From the NCBI RefSeq assembly GCF_002093745.1, contig NZ_MTSB01000006.1:124001-188000 (forward strand): a DNA stretch of 64,000 bases. Direction: 5' to 3'. The DNA is from Pseudomonas graminis. GTDB taxonomy: Bacteria > Pseudomonadota > Gammaproteobacteria > Pseudomonadales > Pseudomonadaceae. The notes below the pieces were generated by a model. The model searched no databases, had not been told where the DNA came from, and saw nothing but the letters and a program-made list of their open reading frames with translations. Below are positions 22,845 to 34,822 of the stretch, in pieces (position 1 is the stretch's first letter; each line of letters starts with the position of its first letter). Made by a program: the position numbers and the translations under genes.

Positions 22845-23433
22845 GCACCTCGTGCCTGTTGTCGATGAGAAATTGGGATAGCTGACAAGTATAGGGACTT
22901 ACCCCACCTGAATGAAACCCGTTGGACAAAATTTAACCAGCTGTGGAAAACTCACGAATAAAGAAAATAAAAAGGAAAGAAAGTTTATAAAGCCTTGTTT
23001 TTATGTTTATTCTTACTGAGCACACTTTCTGTGGATAGAATGCTACAGGCCTTTATTTTCGGTGTGTACAGAGATTCAAAAGTCTGTGTTCAGGTGGGGA
23101 TGAGGGGTTTGGATAACCGTCCTGAGCCTGTTGATAAAAGAGCCACTTGTCCACAGGGCTGTTTATCATCAGGTTTACACCCCGCTTACCCACCGAGCTG
23201 AAGGGCGGTTATTCACAGGGTTTAATCCACAGAAAAATTGCCCATCGCCAAAAAACAGGTGCAGAAAACCCTCTCGGCGTGAATTTCAGCTCGGCTAAAT
23301 CGGCGGCTACGGATGAAAAGGTGCGCGGCGGCGGCCCGACTGGAGGTCAGGTGTTAACAAAAGGGAGTCGGTATCGCGATCATCGGCATGACCTGGAGCG
23401 GCCACGCCTGAATATATCAAGCCGGGAGGCTGG
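22845..23433. other. mnmG-mnmE gap with degenerate DnaA boxes, possible second origin-like region
   Basis: No convincing gene lies in these 589 bp. An AT-rich stretch (about 22950-23020) is followed by one-mismatch DnaA boxes: TGTGGATAG (23030-23038), TTTGGATAA (23109-23117), TGTTGATAA (23129-23137), TTGTCCACA (23147-23155), TTATTCACA (23209-23217) and TAATCCACA (23223-23231). It also contains the mnmG promoter region. From memory, a second autonomously replicating fragment near the dnaA region has been reported in Pseudomonas; whether this is the same segment is inference. The remaining 23240-23433 is GC-rich without recognisable features. Confidence 0.55.
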
Positions 23434-24804
23434 CTACTTGCCGATGCAGAAGCTGGAGAAGATCCTGCCGAGCAGGTCATCGGAACTGAATGCACCAGTG
23501 ATCTCGCCCAGTGCCTGCTGTGCCTGTCGCAGATCCTCTGCCAACAGCTCACCCGCGCCCGCCAGCGTCAGTTGAGCCCTGCCATGCTCCAACGAGTCAC
23601 TGGCGTGGCGCAACGCTTCAAGGTGGCGCCGGCGAGCGCTGAAGCTGCTTTCCGAGGTTTGTTCATAACCCATGCAGGACTTGAGGTGTTCGCGCAACAG
23701 TTCAAGCCCCTCTCCTCCCGCTCTGGCACTCAGGCTGATCGTGACATGGCCATCATCGCTCGTTTGCAGGCCGACGCTGTCCCCGCTCAAGTCTGCCTTG
23801 TTGCGGATCAGCGTAACTTTCGATGGATCCGGTCGCTGTTCAAGAAACTCCGGCCACAGGGCAAACTGATCTGTAGCCTCCGGCGCAGTTGCGTCCACTA
23901 CCAGCAGAATTCTGTCGGCTTCACCGATTGCCTTGAGGGCACGTTGTACGCCGATCATCTCGACCTGGTCTTGGGTATCGCGAAGCCCGGCGGTGTCCAC
24001 GACATGCAATGGCATCCCGTCTATGTGGATATGTTCACGCAGCACATCACGGGTCGTGCCGGCTATCTCGGTCACAATGGCTGCTTCACGCCCAGCCAAC
24101 GCATTGAGCAAGCTTGATTTGCCGGCGTTTGGACGGCCCGCTATCACGACTGTCATGCCGTCGCGTATTAGCGCTCCTTGGCCGGCTTCACGCAGCACTG
24201 TGGATAACTCAACGCGAACGTCATCCAGCATGCTGAGAACATGACCGTCCGCGAGAAAATCGATTTCCTCCTCAGGAAAGTCGATGGCAGCCTCTACGTA
24301 GATACGCAGACTGATCAGTTTCTCGGTCAGGTTATCCACACGCTGAGAAAAAACACCCTGTAGAGAGCGCAATGCATTGCGCGCCGCCTGTGCAGAACTT
24401 GCCTCGATGAGGTCGGCAATGGCTTCTGCCTGAGCCAGATCCAGCTTGTCATTCAGAAAAGCGCGCTCGCTGAATTCACCCGGCCGGGCAAGACGACTGC
24501 CCAATTGCAGGCAGCGTTGCAGCAGCATGTCCAGAACGATAGGGCCGCCGTGCCCCTGCAACTCCAGTACATCTTCTCCGGTAAAGGAGTTAGGGCCGGG
24601 GAAATACAGTGCGATTCCTTCATCGAGCACCTGTCCGGCTTCATCGGTAAAAGGACCGTAATGGGCATATCTCGGCCTGAGCGTTCGCCCGGTCATGGCG
24701 TGTGCGGTCTTGCTGGCCAGAGGTCCTGACACACGCACGATGCCCACACCCCCGCGCCCTTGGGCGGTAGCTATGGCAGCGATGGTTTCACGAGGAACGT
24801 TCAT
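23434..24804 (-). CDS. mnmE: tRNA modification GTPase MnmE
   Basis: This potassium-activated GTPase works with MnmG. I chose the ATG at 24804 (456 aa, opening [19 protein letters not shown]) with GGAG 8 nt upstream; the longer reading from 24846 adds 14 residues across the upstream hairpin. The G1 motif [22 protein letters not shown] and the C-terminal CIGK farnesyl-like tetrapeptide are all present. It lies just downstream of yidC. Confidence 0.97.
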   Translation of the reverse strand: MNVPRETIAAIATAQGRGGVGIVRVSGPLASKTAHAMTGRTLRPRYAHYGPFTDEAGQVLDEGIALYFPGPNSFTGEDVLELQGHGGPIVLDMLLQRCLQLGSRLARPGEFSERAFLNDKLDLAQAEAIADLIEASSAQAARNALRSLQGVFSQRVDNLTEKLISLRIYVEAAIDFPEEEIDFLADGHVLSMLDDVRVELSTVLREAGQGALIRDGMTVVIAGRPNAGKSSLLNALAGREAAIVTEIAGTTRDVLREHIHIDGMPLHVVDTAGLRDTQDQVEMIGVQRALKAIGEADRILLVVDATAPEATDQFALWPEFLEQRPDPSKVTLIRNKADLSGDSVGLQTSDDGHVTISLSARAGGEGLELLREHLKSCMGYEQTSESSFSARRRHLEALRHASDSLEHGRAQLTLAGAGELLAEDLRQAQQALGEITGAFSSDDLLGRIFSSFCIGK

Positions 24805-24837
24805 GGTCCGGCTCCAGGACAAATGACAGATAGCAAA

Positions 24838-24856
24838 ACGCCCCACTAGGGGGCGT
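24838..24856 (-). terminator. Terminator after yidC
   Basis: On the minus strand ACGCCCC, a 5-nt loop and GGGGCGT are followed by TTTTG, 27 bp after the yidC stop and just before mnmE. It probably attenuates read-through from rpmH-rnpA-yidD-yidC. Confidence 0.7.
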
Positions 24857-24882
24857 CTTGTGTAGCTTGTTCACAGGTTAGA

Positions 24883-26568
24883 TCAGGCAGCTGCTTTCTT
24901 GGTAGCGGCTTCGATTTTACGAGTGATGTACGCCTGTTGTGCGATGGACAGGGTGTTGTTCACAACCCAGTACAGAACCAGACCGGCAGGGAACCACAGG
25001 AAGAAGAACGTGAAAATGATGGGCATCAGTTTCATGACCTTGGCCTGCATCGGATCCGGAGGTGTCGGGTTCAGACGCTGCTGGATGAACATGGTAGCGC
25101 CCATGATGATCGGCAGGATAAAGAACGGGTCTTTGATCGACAGGTCGGTTATCCACAGGATCCACGGCGCCTGACGCATTTCCACGCTTTCCAGGAGTAC
25201 CCAGTACAGCGAAAGGAAAACCGGCATTTGGACAAGAATCGGCAAGCAACCACCCAGCGGGTTGATCTTCTCTTTCTTGTACAGCTCCATCATCGCCTGG
25301 GACATTTTCTGACGATCATCGCCATGTTGTTCCTTCAGCAATGCAAGCTTCGGAGCAACGGCACGCATGCGAGCCATCGACTTGTAGCTCGCCGCGGACA
25401 GCGGGAAGAACAGGCCTTTGATCAGCATGGTCAGAACAATGATCGACCAGCCCCAGTTACCGAGAATGGCGTGGATATGTTGCAGCAACCAGAAGATAGG
25501 CTGGGCAATGAACCACAGGAAGCCGTAATCGACTGTCAGCTCCAGGCCTGGGGATAACTCTTTGAGTACCGCCTGGCTTTTCGGACCTGCATACAGGGTG
25601 GCGCTGGTTTCACCTTGAGCACCAGGCGCGACCGTCAAGGTCGGGCTGGTAAAGCCGATGATGTAATTGCCTTGGCTGTCTTTGCGGGTCTGCACGGTGT
25701 TGGTGGAATTGTGATCAGGAATCCACGCAGTCACGAAGTAGTGCTGCAACCATGCAACCCATCCGCCTTGTACCGTTTCCTTGACCTGAGCCTTGTCGAT
25801 GTCTTTCATCGACACTTTTTTGTACGGCTCGGCTGCTGTCCAGAGCGCAGCACCCAGATAGGTGGCTGTGCCGGTGGCAGTGGTCGACGAAGGATCAGAG
25901 CTGGCGTCACGCTTCAATTGTGCGAACAGGTTGCCGGCCCAGGGTTGTGCGCTCTGGTTATCCACAACGTAAGTCATGACCAGGTCGTACAAGCCGCGCT
26001 TGAACGTGAACCGCTTGATGTAATTGACGCCGTTGTCCGAGAATTTCAGCTCCACGACCATCGTGTCCTGGCCGTCAGCCAGTTGATAAGTCTTTTGTGC
26101 GGAGGAATAAACCGGACGACCGGCCGCTCGAGCATCAGGACCGTTCGTTCCCGTCAGGCCGCTTTGTGCCAGAAAAGTACGTTCGCCGCCGTTGTCGAAC
26201 AACTGAAACGGAACATCAGGACGATCCTGACGACGTGGATACAGAGGAAGACGAAGCTGAACGACGTCACCACCTACCGGATCTATCGCCAGATCGAGCA
26301 CGTCGGTCTTGACGTGAATGAGGTCTTTGCTGGCTACGGCCGGAGTTTCAAGAGGTGCTGCAGCCGTGTTGGCAGTAGCGCTTGGAACATCGGCACTTGC
26401 AGAACCATTAGTTCCAGCGGCCGTGTCCGGTATGCCCGGTACGGTGGTGCTGGCTGCAACATTCTGGGTCGGCATGGCAGCCTGACCGTAGTCCTGGTTC
26501 CATTTCAGAACCCCGACATAGGTCACGATTGCCAGGGCGACGATCAGGATCGTGCGTTTAATATCCAT
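24883..26568 (-). CDS. yidC: Membrane protein insertase YidC
   Basis: This 561-aa inner-membrane insertase helps Sec-dependent and independent proteins, including AtpE, into the membrane. It has an N-terminal membrane anchor (about residues 4-22), a large periplasmic domain (about 60-340) with an Ala/Thr-rich linker, and the conserved five-helix C-terminal core (GNWGWSIIVLTMLIKGLFFP, LGGCLPILVQMPVF). It is 2 bp after yidD. Confidence 0.98.
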   Translation of the reverse strand: MDIKRTILIVALAIVTYVGVLKWNQDYGQAAMPTQNVAASTTVPGIPDTAAGTNGSASADVPSATANTAAAPLETPAVASKDLIHVKTDVLDLAIDPVGGDVVQLRLPLYPRRQDRPDVPFQLFDNGGERTFLAQSGLTGTNGPDARAAGRPVYSSAQKTYQLADGQDTMVVELKFSDNGVNYIKRFTFKRGLYDLVMTYVVDNQSAQPWAGNLFAQLKRDASSDPSSTTATGTATYLGAALWTAAEPYKKVSMKDIDKAQVKETVQGGWVAWLQHYFVTAWIPDHNSTNTVQTRKDSQGNYIIGFTSPTLTVAPGAQGETSATLYAGPKSQAVLKELSPGLELTVDYGFLWFIAQPIFWLLQHIHAILGNWGWSIIVLTMLIKGLFFPLSAASYKSMARMRAVAPKLALLKEQHGDDRQKMSQAMMELYKKEKINPLGGCLPILVQMPVFLSLYWVLLESVEMRQAPWILWITDLSIKDPFFILPIIMGATMFIQQRLNPTPPDPMQAKVMKLMPIIFTFFFLWFPAGLVLYWVVNNTLSIAQQAYITRKIEAATKKAAA

Positions 26569-26570
26569 GA

Positions 26571-26816
26571 TTACTCGGCCATCGAAGAAGAACGGGAGGT
26601 GGGGACAGCTGGAACCGGGTCATAACCACCGGGATTCCAAGGATGACAGCGACCCAGGCGACGAATTGACAGCCAGCCGCCGCGTAGAAGGCCATGATTT
26701 TCAATGGCTTCATACGCGTAGCAGGAGCAACTGGGGTAGAAACGACAGTGACTGGCCATCAGCGGGCTAATGGCATAGCGATAGAACTGGATCGGAACGA
26801 GTGCCAGTTTACGCAT
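26571..26816 (-). CDS. yidD: Membrane protein insertion efficiency factor YidD
   Basis: This 81-aa protein has the family signature [11 protein letters not shown] and [13 protein letters not shown], with conserved Cys residues and [12 protein letters not shown]. It aids YidC-mediated insertion. It overlaps the rnpA stop by 8 bp, so translation is coupled. Confidence 0.96.
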   Translation of the reverse strand: MRKLALVPIQFYRYAISPLMASHCRFYPSCSCYAYEAIENHGLLRGGWLSIRRLGRCHPWNPGGYDPVPAVPTSRSSSMAE

Positions 26817-27210
26817 CTGGACTGTCTACCCCTGCAGGTTCGGGTTTGATTTCTGGAGTAGGTCGGCTACGCGCCAGACGTTTCCAGAGCTTGCCGAAAT
26901 GCTGAATCAATTCCGGGTTTTCTACGTCACCCAAACCTTTGCGCGCGACGATAACGATATCCCAACCGACCAAACTGTCTTGGTGTTGGCGAAATGATTC
27001 GCGCATCAGGCGTTTCAAACGATTGCGCTCGACGGAGAGCTTCACGCTCTTTTTACCTATCACCAGCCCCAGACGGGGATGATCAAGGTCGTTGTTGCGC
27101 GCAAGGAGCAGGAGATTTTTCCCCGGAACCTTGCCGGTAGGGGAGTCAAAGACTGCCTTGAAATGCCGGGGGGTCAGCAAACGCTTTTCCCGACTGAAGT
27201 CTCGACTCAC
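26809..27210 (-). CDS. rnpA: Ribonuclease P protein component
   Basis: The protein subunit of RNase P, which matures tRNA 5' ends. The RNR signature [16 protein letters not shown] and FKAVF are visible. I chose the GTG at 27210 (133 aa, opening with [13 protein letters not shown]), next to AGGAG, because the reading from 27306 would run into rpmH. It lies 16 bp after rpmH. Confidence 0.94.
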   Translation of the reverse strand: MSRDFSREKRLLTPRHFKAVFDSPTGKVPGKNLLLLARNNDLDHPRLGLVIGKKSVKLSVERNRLKRLMRESFRQHQDSLVGWDIVIVARKGLGDVENPELIQHFGKLWKRLARSRPTPEIKPEPAGVDSPDA

Positions 27211-27226
27211 CTCCTGTGCCGGTTTA

Positions 27227-27361
27227 TCAAACTGCCAGACGCTTACGGCCTTTGGCACGACGACGCGAAAGGACTGCGCGGCCGTTTTTGGTGGCCATAC
27301 GGGCACGGAAACCGTGGGTGCGGGCGCGCTTGATGGTGCTGGGTTGGAAAGTACGTTTCAT
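27227..27361 (-). CDS. rpmH: 50S ribosomal protein L34
   Basis: This 44-codon gene encodes [16 protein letters not shown] and continues with the basic L34 sequence to KRLAV and TGA. It is the first gene of the rpmH-rnpA-yidD-yidC unit and is transcribed away from oriC. Confidence 0.97.
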
Positions 27362-27946
27362 GGCGTGTTACCTGGTTCGTCCACTACGGGCCGGAATGGC
27401 CCCCGTTTTAAGAGACCGGGGATTCTAGAGAAAGCAGGCCCGCAGGTCAATTTCCAACCAGCTTTTCTTCATATATGCCTTTTACAGGCAGATTCTTCTC
27501 TGTCCTGCCCTTCTGAGCCGTTCGCCACGGGTCAGTTATAGAAATAAAAAGAAAGAGAGTATTTAAAGCTTCTTTATAAAGCTTATAACTCTTACGCAGA
27601 CGATATCTGTGGATAACGTGCTGTACGCCACGTTATACGGACTGTACAGCGATCCAAAAGGTTGTCGAGAAACGGTGCCCTGCCTGTGCCGCAGCCTCGG
27701 AAAAGCTGTGCATGAAACGCCACTTTATCCACAGGCGAGTTATGCACAGACTTTAACCCTGACTTATGCAAGGGGCTGAGTGAGGGTTATCCACAGAGCT
27801 CCGGCACCGACCGTCTGTCGCCTGCCTGCGGTATAAATCGTTGATTTATAGCCCTCTGTGAGCAACCTACATGTGGATAAGTCGTCCCCGGGTCGTTACA
27901 ATGGCGGCTGTTTTTGCCTCACCGGCTTTCAACTCAGGGGATATCC
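27362..27946. other. oriC: oriC: DnaA boxes and AT-rich unwinding region between rpmH and dnaA
   Basis: Four perfect DnaA boxes are visible: TGTGGATAA (27608-27616 and 27872-27880) and TTATCCACA (27725-27733 and 27787-27795), plus TTATGCACA (27740-27748). An AT-rich stretch of A/T and GAAAGAGAG-type sequence (about 27538-27595) is a candidate unwinding element. The divergent rpmH and dnaA promoters also lie here. This is the accepted location of the main origin in Pseudomonas. Confidence 0.9.
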
Positions 27947-29482
27947 GTGTCAGTGGAACTTTGGCAGCAGTGCGTGGAGCTTTTGCGCGATGAGCTGCCT
28001 GCCCAGCAATTCAACACTTGGATCCGTCCGCTACAGGTCGAAGCCGAAGGCGACGAGTTGCGCGTCTATGCACCGAATCGTTTTGTTCTCGATTGGGTCA
28101 ACGAGAAATACCTGGGCCGTCTGCTTGAGCTTCTGGGCGAGCACGGTCAAGGGATGGCGCCTTCTCTTTCCTTATTAATAGGAAGCAAGCGCAGCTCGGC
28201 GCCACGTGCTGCACCGAACGCGCCATTGGCTGCTGCTGCGTCTCAGGCGCTGTCTGCCAATTCGGTCAGCAGTGTCTCGGCTTCGGCTCCAGCCGCGGCT
28301 GCGCCGGTCTATGCGGCATCCACACCTGCTCCTGTCCATAACGTCGCCAGTCACGACGAGCCATCGCGTGACAGTTTCGACCCGATGGCCGGCGCCAGCT
28401 CTCAGCAGGCACCGGCCCGGGCCGAGCAACGCACGGTGCAGGTCGAGGGCGCGCTCAAGCACACCAGTTACCTGAACCGTACATTCACGTTCGAGAATTT
28501 CGTCGAGGGTAAATCCAACCAGTTGGCACGTGCTGCGGCCTGGCAGGTGGCCGACAACCCCAAGCATGGCTATAACCCGCTGTTCCTTTATGGCGGTGTA
28601 GGTCTGGGTAAGACTCACTTGATGCATGCAGTGGGTAACCATCTGCTCAAGAAGAATCCGAACGCCAAGGTCGTGTACCTGCATTCGGAGCGTTTCGTCG
28701 CGGACATGGTCAAGGCCCTGCAGCTCAACGCGATCAACGAGTTCAAACGTTTCTATCGTTCGGTCGATGCGTTGCTTATCGATGACATTCAGTTTTTCGC
28801 CCGCAAGGAACGTTCGCAGGAAGAATTCTTCCACACGTTCAATGCGCTGCTGGAAGGCGGACAGCAGGTCATCCTGACCAGCGACCGCTACCCGAAAGAA
28901 ATCGAAGGGCTTGAAGAGCGCCTCAAATCCCGCTTCGGCTGGGGTCTGACGGTTGCTGTCGAACCGCCGGAGCTGGAGACGCGTGTAGCGATTCTCATGA
29001 AGAAGGCAGACCAGGCCAAGGTCGATCTGCCTCATGACGCTGCGTTTTTCATCGCGCAGCGTATCCGCTCCAACGTTCGTGAGCTTGAGGGTGCGCTCAA
29101 GCGAGTCATTGCTCACTCTCACTTCATGGGCCGCGACATCACCATCGAGCTGATTCGCGAGTCGCTGAAAGATTTGCTGGCGTTGCAAGACAAGCTGGTC
29201 AGCGTGGACAACATTCAGCGCACTGTGGCCGAGTATTACAAGATCAAGATTTCCGATCTGCTGTCCAAGCGTCGTTCACGTTCGGTAGCCCGACCGCGCC
29301 AGGTGGCTATGGCACTTTCCAAGGAACTCACTAACCACAGTCTGCCGGAAATCGGTGACGTGTTTGGTGGCCGGGACCACACGACTGTTTTGCACGCATG
29401 CCGAAAGATCAACGAACTCAAGGAATCCGATGCGGATATCCGCGAGGACTACAAGAACCTGCTGCGCACTCTGACCACGTAA
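27947..29482 (+). CDS. dnaA: Chromosomal replication initiator protein DnaA
   Basis: This 511-aa AAA+ initiator binds the DnaA boxes and opens oriC. I chose the GTG at 27947 ([18 protein letters not shown]) with AGGGG 7 nt upstream; a TTG at 27914 would add 11 unlikely residues. Domain I is at 1-80, followed by an Ala/Ser-rich linker (about 85-165), Walker [14 protein letters not shown], Walker [10 protein letters not shown] and the C-terminal DNA-binding signature [15 protein letters not shown]. The DnaA boxes upstream imply autoregulation. Confidence 0.98.
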   Translation: MSVELWQQCVELLRDELPAQQFNTWIRPLQVEAEGDELRVYAPNRFVLDWVNEKYLGRLLELLGEHGQGMAPSLSLLIGSKRSSAPRAAPNAPLAAAASQALSANSVSSVSASAPAAAAPVYAASTPAPVHNVASHDEPSRDSFDPMAGASSQQAPARAEQRTVQVEGALKHTSYLNRTFTFENFVEGKSNQLARAAAWQVADNPKHGYNPLFLYGGVGLGKTHLMHAVGNHLLKKNPNAKVVYLHSERFVADMVKALQLNAINEFKRFYRSVDALLIDDIQFFARKERSQEEFFHTFNALLEGGQQVILTSDRYPKEIEGLEERLKSRFGWGLTVAVEPPELETRVAILMKKADQAKVDLPHDAAFFIAQRIRSNVRELEGALKRVIAHSHFMGRDITIELIRESLKDLLALQDKLVSVDNIQRTVAEYYKIKISDLLSKRRSRSVARPRQVAMALSKELTNHSLPEIGDVFGGRDHTTVLHACRKINELKESDADIREDYKNLLRTLTT

Positions 29483-29520
29483 TGACGCCAGTGCAGCTTA
29501 TTAAGGCAAGGGACTAGACC

Positions 29521-30624
29521 ATGCATTTCACCATTCAACGCGAAGCCCTGTTGAAACCCCTGCAATTGGTCGCCGGCGTGGTAGAACGCCGCCAGACCTT
29601 GCCGGTTCTTTCCAATGTGCTTCTGGTCGTACAGGGTCAGCAGCTTTCGCTGACCGGTACTGACCTCGAAGTCGAACTGGTTGGCCGTGTACAGCTGGAA
29701 GAACCTGCCGAGCCTGGGGAAATCACTGTCCCTGCTCGCAAGCTTATGGACATCTGTAAAAGCCTGTCCAACGATGCGCTGATCGACATCAAGCTCGATG
29801 ACTCCAAGCTGATCGTCAAAGCGGGTCGCAGCCGTTTTACGCTTTCCACGTTGCCCGCCAACGACTTTCCTACAGTCGAGGAAGGTCCGGGTTCGCTGAC
29901 GTTCGACCTGGTGCAGAGCAAGCTGCGTCGTCTGATTGAGCGCACGAGCTTCGCGATGGCACAGCAGGACGTTCGTTATTACCTGAACGGCATGCTGCTG
30001 GAAGTCAGTGCAGGCATCTTGCGCGCGGTCGCTACCGACGGTCACCGTCTTGCGATGTGCTCGATGACTGCCGATATCGAACACGCCGATCGTCATCAGG
30101 TGATCGTTCCACGTAAAGGCATCCTCGAGATGGCTCGATTGCTGACCGAACAGGACGGCACTGTCCGGATCGTTCTTGGCCAGCATCACATCCGCGCGAC
30201 AACCGGTGAGTTCACCTTCACCTCCAAGCTTGTCGATGGCAAATTCCCTGACTACGAGCGTGTGCTGCCCAAGGGTGGTGACAAACTGGTATTGGGAGAT
30301 CGCCAGGCACTGCGTGAAGCGTTCAGCCGCACCGCGATCCTGTCCAACGAAAAGTACCGCGGTATTCGTCTGCAACTGGCTGCCGGTCAGTTGAAGATTC
30401 AGGCGAACAACCCTGAACAGGAAGAGGCAGAGGAAGAAATCGGCGTTGACTACAACGGAGGCGCGTTGGAAATCGGCTTTAACGTGAGCTATCTGCTGGA
30501 TGTGCTGAGCGTCATGACGACCGAGCAGGTGCGCTTGATTCTGTCCGATTCCAACAGCAGCGCCCTGGTGCAAGAGTCGGATAACGACGACTCCGCCTAC
30601 GTTGTCATGCCGATGCGTCTGTAA
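29521..30624 (+). CDS. dnaN: DNA polymerase III beta subunit (sliding clamp)
   Basis: This 367-aa clamp protein has the three-domain repeat structure; it begins MHFTIQREALLKPLQ and ends with the conserved VVMPMRL. It lies 38 bp after dnaA in the dnaA-dnaN-recF-gyrB unit. Confidence 0.98.
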   Translation: MHFTIQREALLKPLQLVAGVVERRQTLPVLSNVLLVVQGQQLSLTGTDLEVELVGRVQLEEPAEPGEITVPARKLMDICKSLSNDALIDIKLDDSKLIVKAGRSRFTLSTLPANDFPTVEEGPGSLTFDLVQSKLRRLIERTSFAMAQQDVRYYLNGMLLEVSAGILRAVATDGHRLAMCSMTADIEHADRHQVIVPRKGILEMARLLTEQDGTVRIVLGQHHIRATTGEFTFTSKLVDGKFPDYERVLPKGGDKLVLGDRQALREAFSRTAILSNEKYRGIRLQLAAGQLKIQANNPEQEEAEEEIGVDYNGGALEIGFNVSYLLDVLSVMTTEQVRLILSDSNSSALVQESDNDDSAYVVMPMRL

Positions 30625-30646
30625 CTTCATGTCCAGCGCAACCTAG

Positions 30647-34172
<3,526 letters not shown>

Positions 34173-34173
34173 T

Positions 34174-34178
34174 GGACG
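34174..34178. repeat. Target-site duplication, left copy (GGACG)
   Basis: GGACG lies directly before the transposon terminus TGTCG and is repeated exactly after the right terminus at 62182-62186. Five bases is the duplication length made by Tn7-like elements. It shows the insertion is a simple transposition product with matching ends. Confidence 0.93.
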
Positions 34179-34185
34179 TGTCGAC

Positions 34186-34228
34186 GGGCAAGTTAATTGT
34201 CATGTTCGCTCAGGTTATTGTCATGACG
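34186..34228. repeat. Left-end TnsB-type sites L1 and L2
   Basis: L1 (34186-34208) reads GGGCAAGTTAATTGTCATG and L2 (34209-34228) reads CTCAGGTTATTGTCATGACG; their cores are 22 bp apart. The same core recurs at the right end in inverted orientation, as expected for transposase-binding sites. Confidence 0.75.
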
Positions 34229-34241
34229 AAAAGCGTCACTA

Positions 34242-34265
34242 CCCCGGCTTAGCGCCGGGGTTTTT
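34242..34265 (+). terminator. Terminator inside the transposon left end
   Basis: CCCCGGC, a 5-nt loop and GCCGGGG are followed by TTTTT. It lies 69 bp after the gyrB stop and has the same stem as the native gyrB terminator now at 62203-62225, so it can end gyrB transcripts in its place. Confidence 0.88.
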
Positions 34266-34514
34266 CCTTTTTGGTTGAAGGCCTTAGATATAGCTAGGCA
34301 GCATTTATGGCTTTGCTTTTTGTAGCGAAGCTACAAGGGTGTATCGGAAAATTTGGCTTTGACTAACATAAAATCAGAAGGCCTGACAGACGGCCTAATA
34401 CGAGACCATTTCCGACAGTCAAGGAAGCACCGCCCATCAGCCGCTCAAATTGCTGCTGATGGGAGGGTTGGTGGAACACGGTTGGGGCTTCATTAAAACG
34501 AATGGCATTCTGCG

Positions 34515-34546
34515 CACCCAGGCACCCAGGCACCCAGGCACCCAGG
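34515..34546. repeat. Four tandem copies of CACCCAGG
   Basis: Four perfect 8-bp units lie just before the distal TnsB-type sites. This is a simple microsatellite, likely variable in copy number; no function is visible. Confidence 0.8.
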
Positions 34547-34553
34547 TGTAGGT

Positions 34554-34614
34554 GGGCAAAGTTATTTGCCATTCCGGTCAAAGTTAAACGGTTTGGCTAA
34601 AGTTAATCGCCACC
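34554..34614. repeat. Distal left-end TnsB-type sites L3-L5
   Basis: Three consecutive units share the core of the terminal sites: GGGCAAAGTTATTTGCCAT (from 34554), GGTCAAAGTTAAACGG (from 34576) and GGCTAAAGTTAATCGCCA (from 34595). Cores are 19-22 bp apart. They lie about 370 bp inside the terminus, so the left end is dispersed while the right end is compact, recalling Tn7. Confidence 0.65.
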
Positions 34615-34627
34615 TAAGATAAAAACA

Positions 34628-34663
34628 AAAACCCCCAGCAGATGCAGATCTGTTGGGGGTTTT
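34628..34663. terminator. Bidirectional terminator
   Basis: AAACCCCCAGCAGAT, a 4-nt loop and ATCTGTTGGGGGTTTT form a long stem flanked by A- and T-runs. It insulates the hsd operon from transcription entering from the left end. Confidence 0.85.
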
Positions 34664-34822
34664 GCGTATTCAGCTGTGGTGTTTTGCATAAAATCTAGGC
34701 AAAAAGCTAGCAGAGTAACAGCACATTGCGGCTTCGCTACTTTGTTACAATCAGCCCATCACCCTCCGCTTCAAGGGTGCGAGTGACACTCTCAATCGCA
34801 GGTCAGCACCTGTGCTTTCATC

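Larger units (their letters stand above)
34266..34822. other. Non-coding left arm of the transposon
   Basis: No convincing gene is present; the minus-strand 72-codon ORF at 34363-34581 runs through the short tandem repeat and has no recognisable family. The stretch holds four 8-bp repeats, three distal TnsB-type sites, a bidirectional terminator and then an AT-rich segment that should contain the hsdM promoter (TACAAT at 34746-34751 is a possible -10). Confidence 0.5.

Noticed and set aside
28175..30630. Long minus-strand ORFs opposite dnaA and dnaN
   Set aside because: Antisense to conserved replication genes, with atypical composition and no motifs.
34515..34546. CRISPR-like repeat
   Set aside because: Units are 8 bp with no spacers; there are no cas genes in the window, so CRISPR-guided transposition is not supported either.
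34363..34581. 72-codon minus-strand ORF in the transposon left arm
   Set aside because: Crosses the 8-bp tandem repeat and the end repeats, has no ribosome site and no recognisable family.
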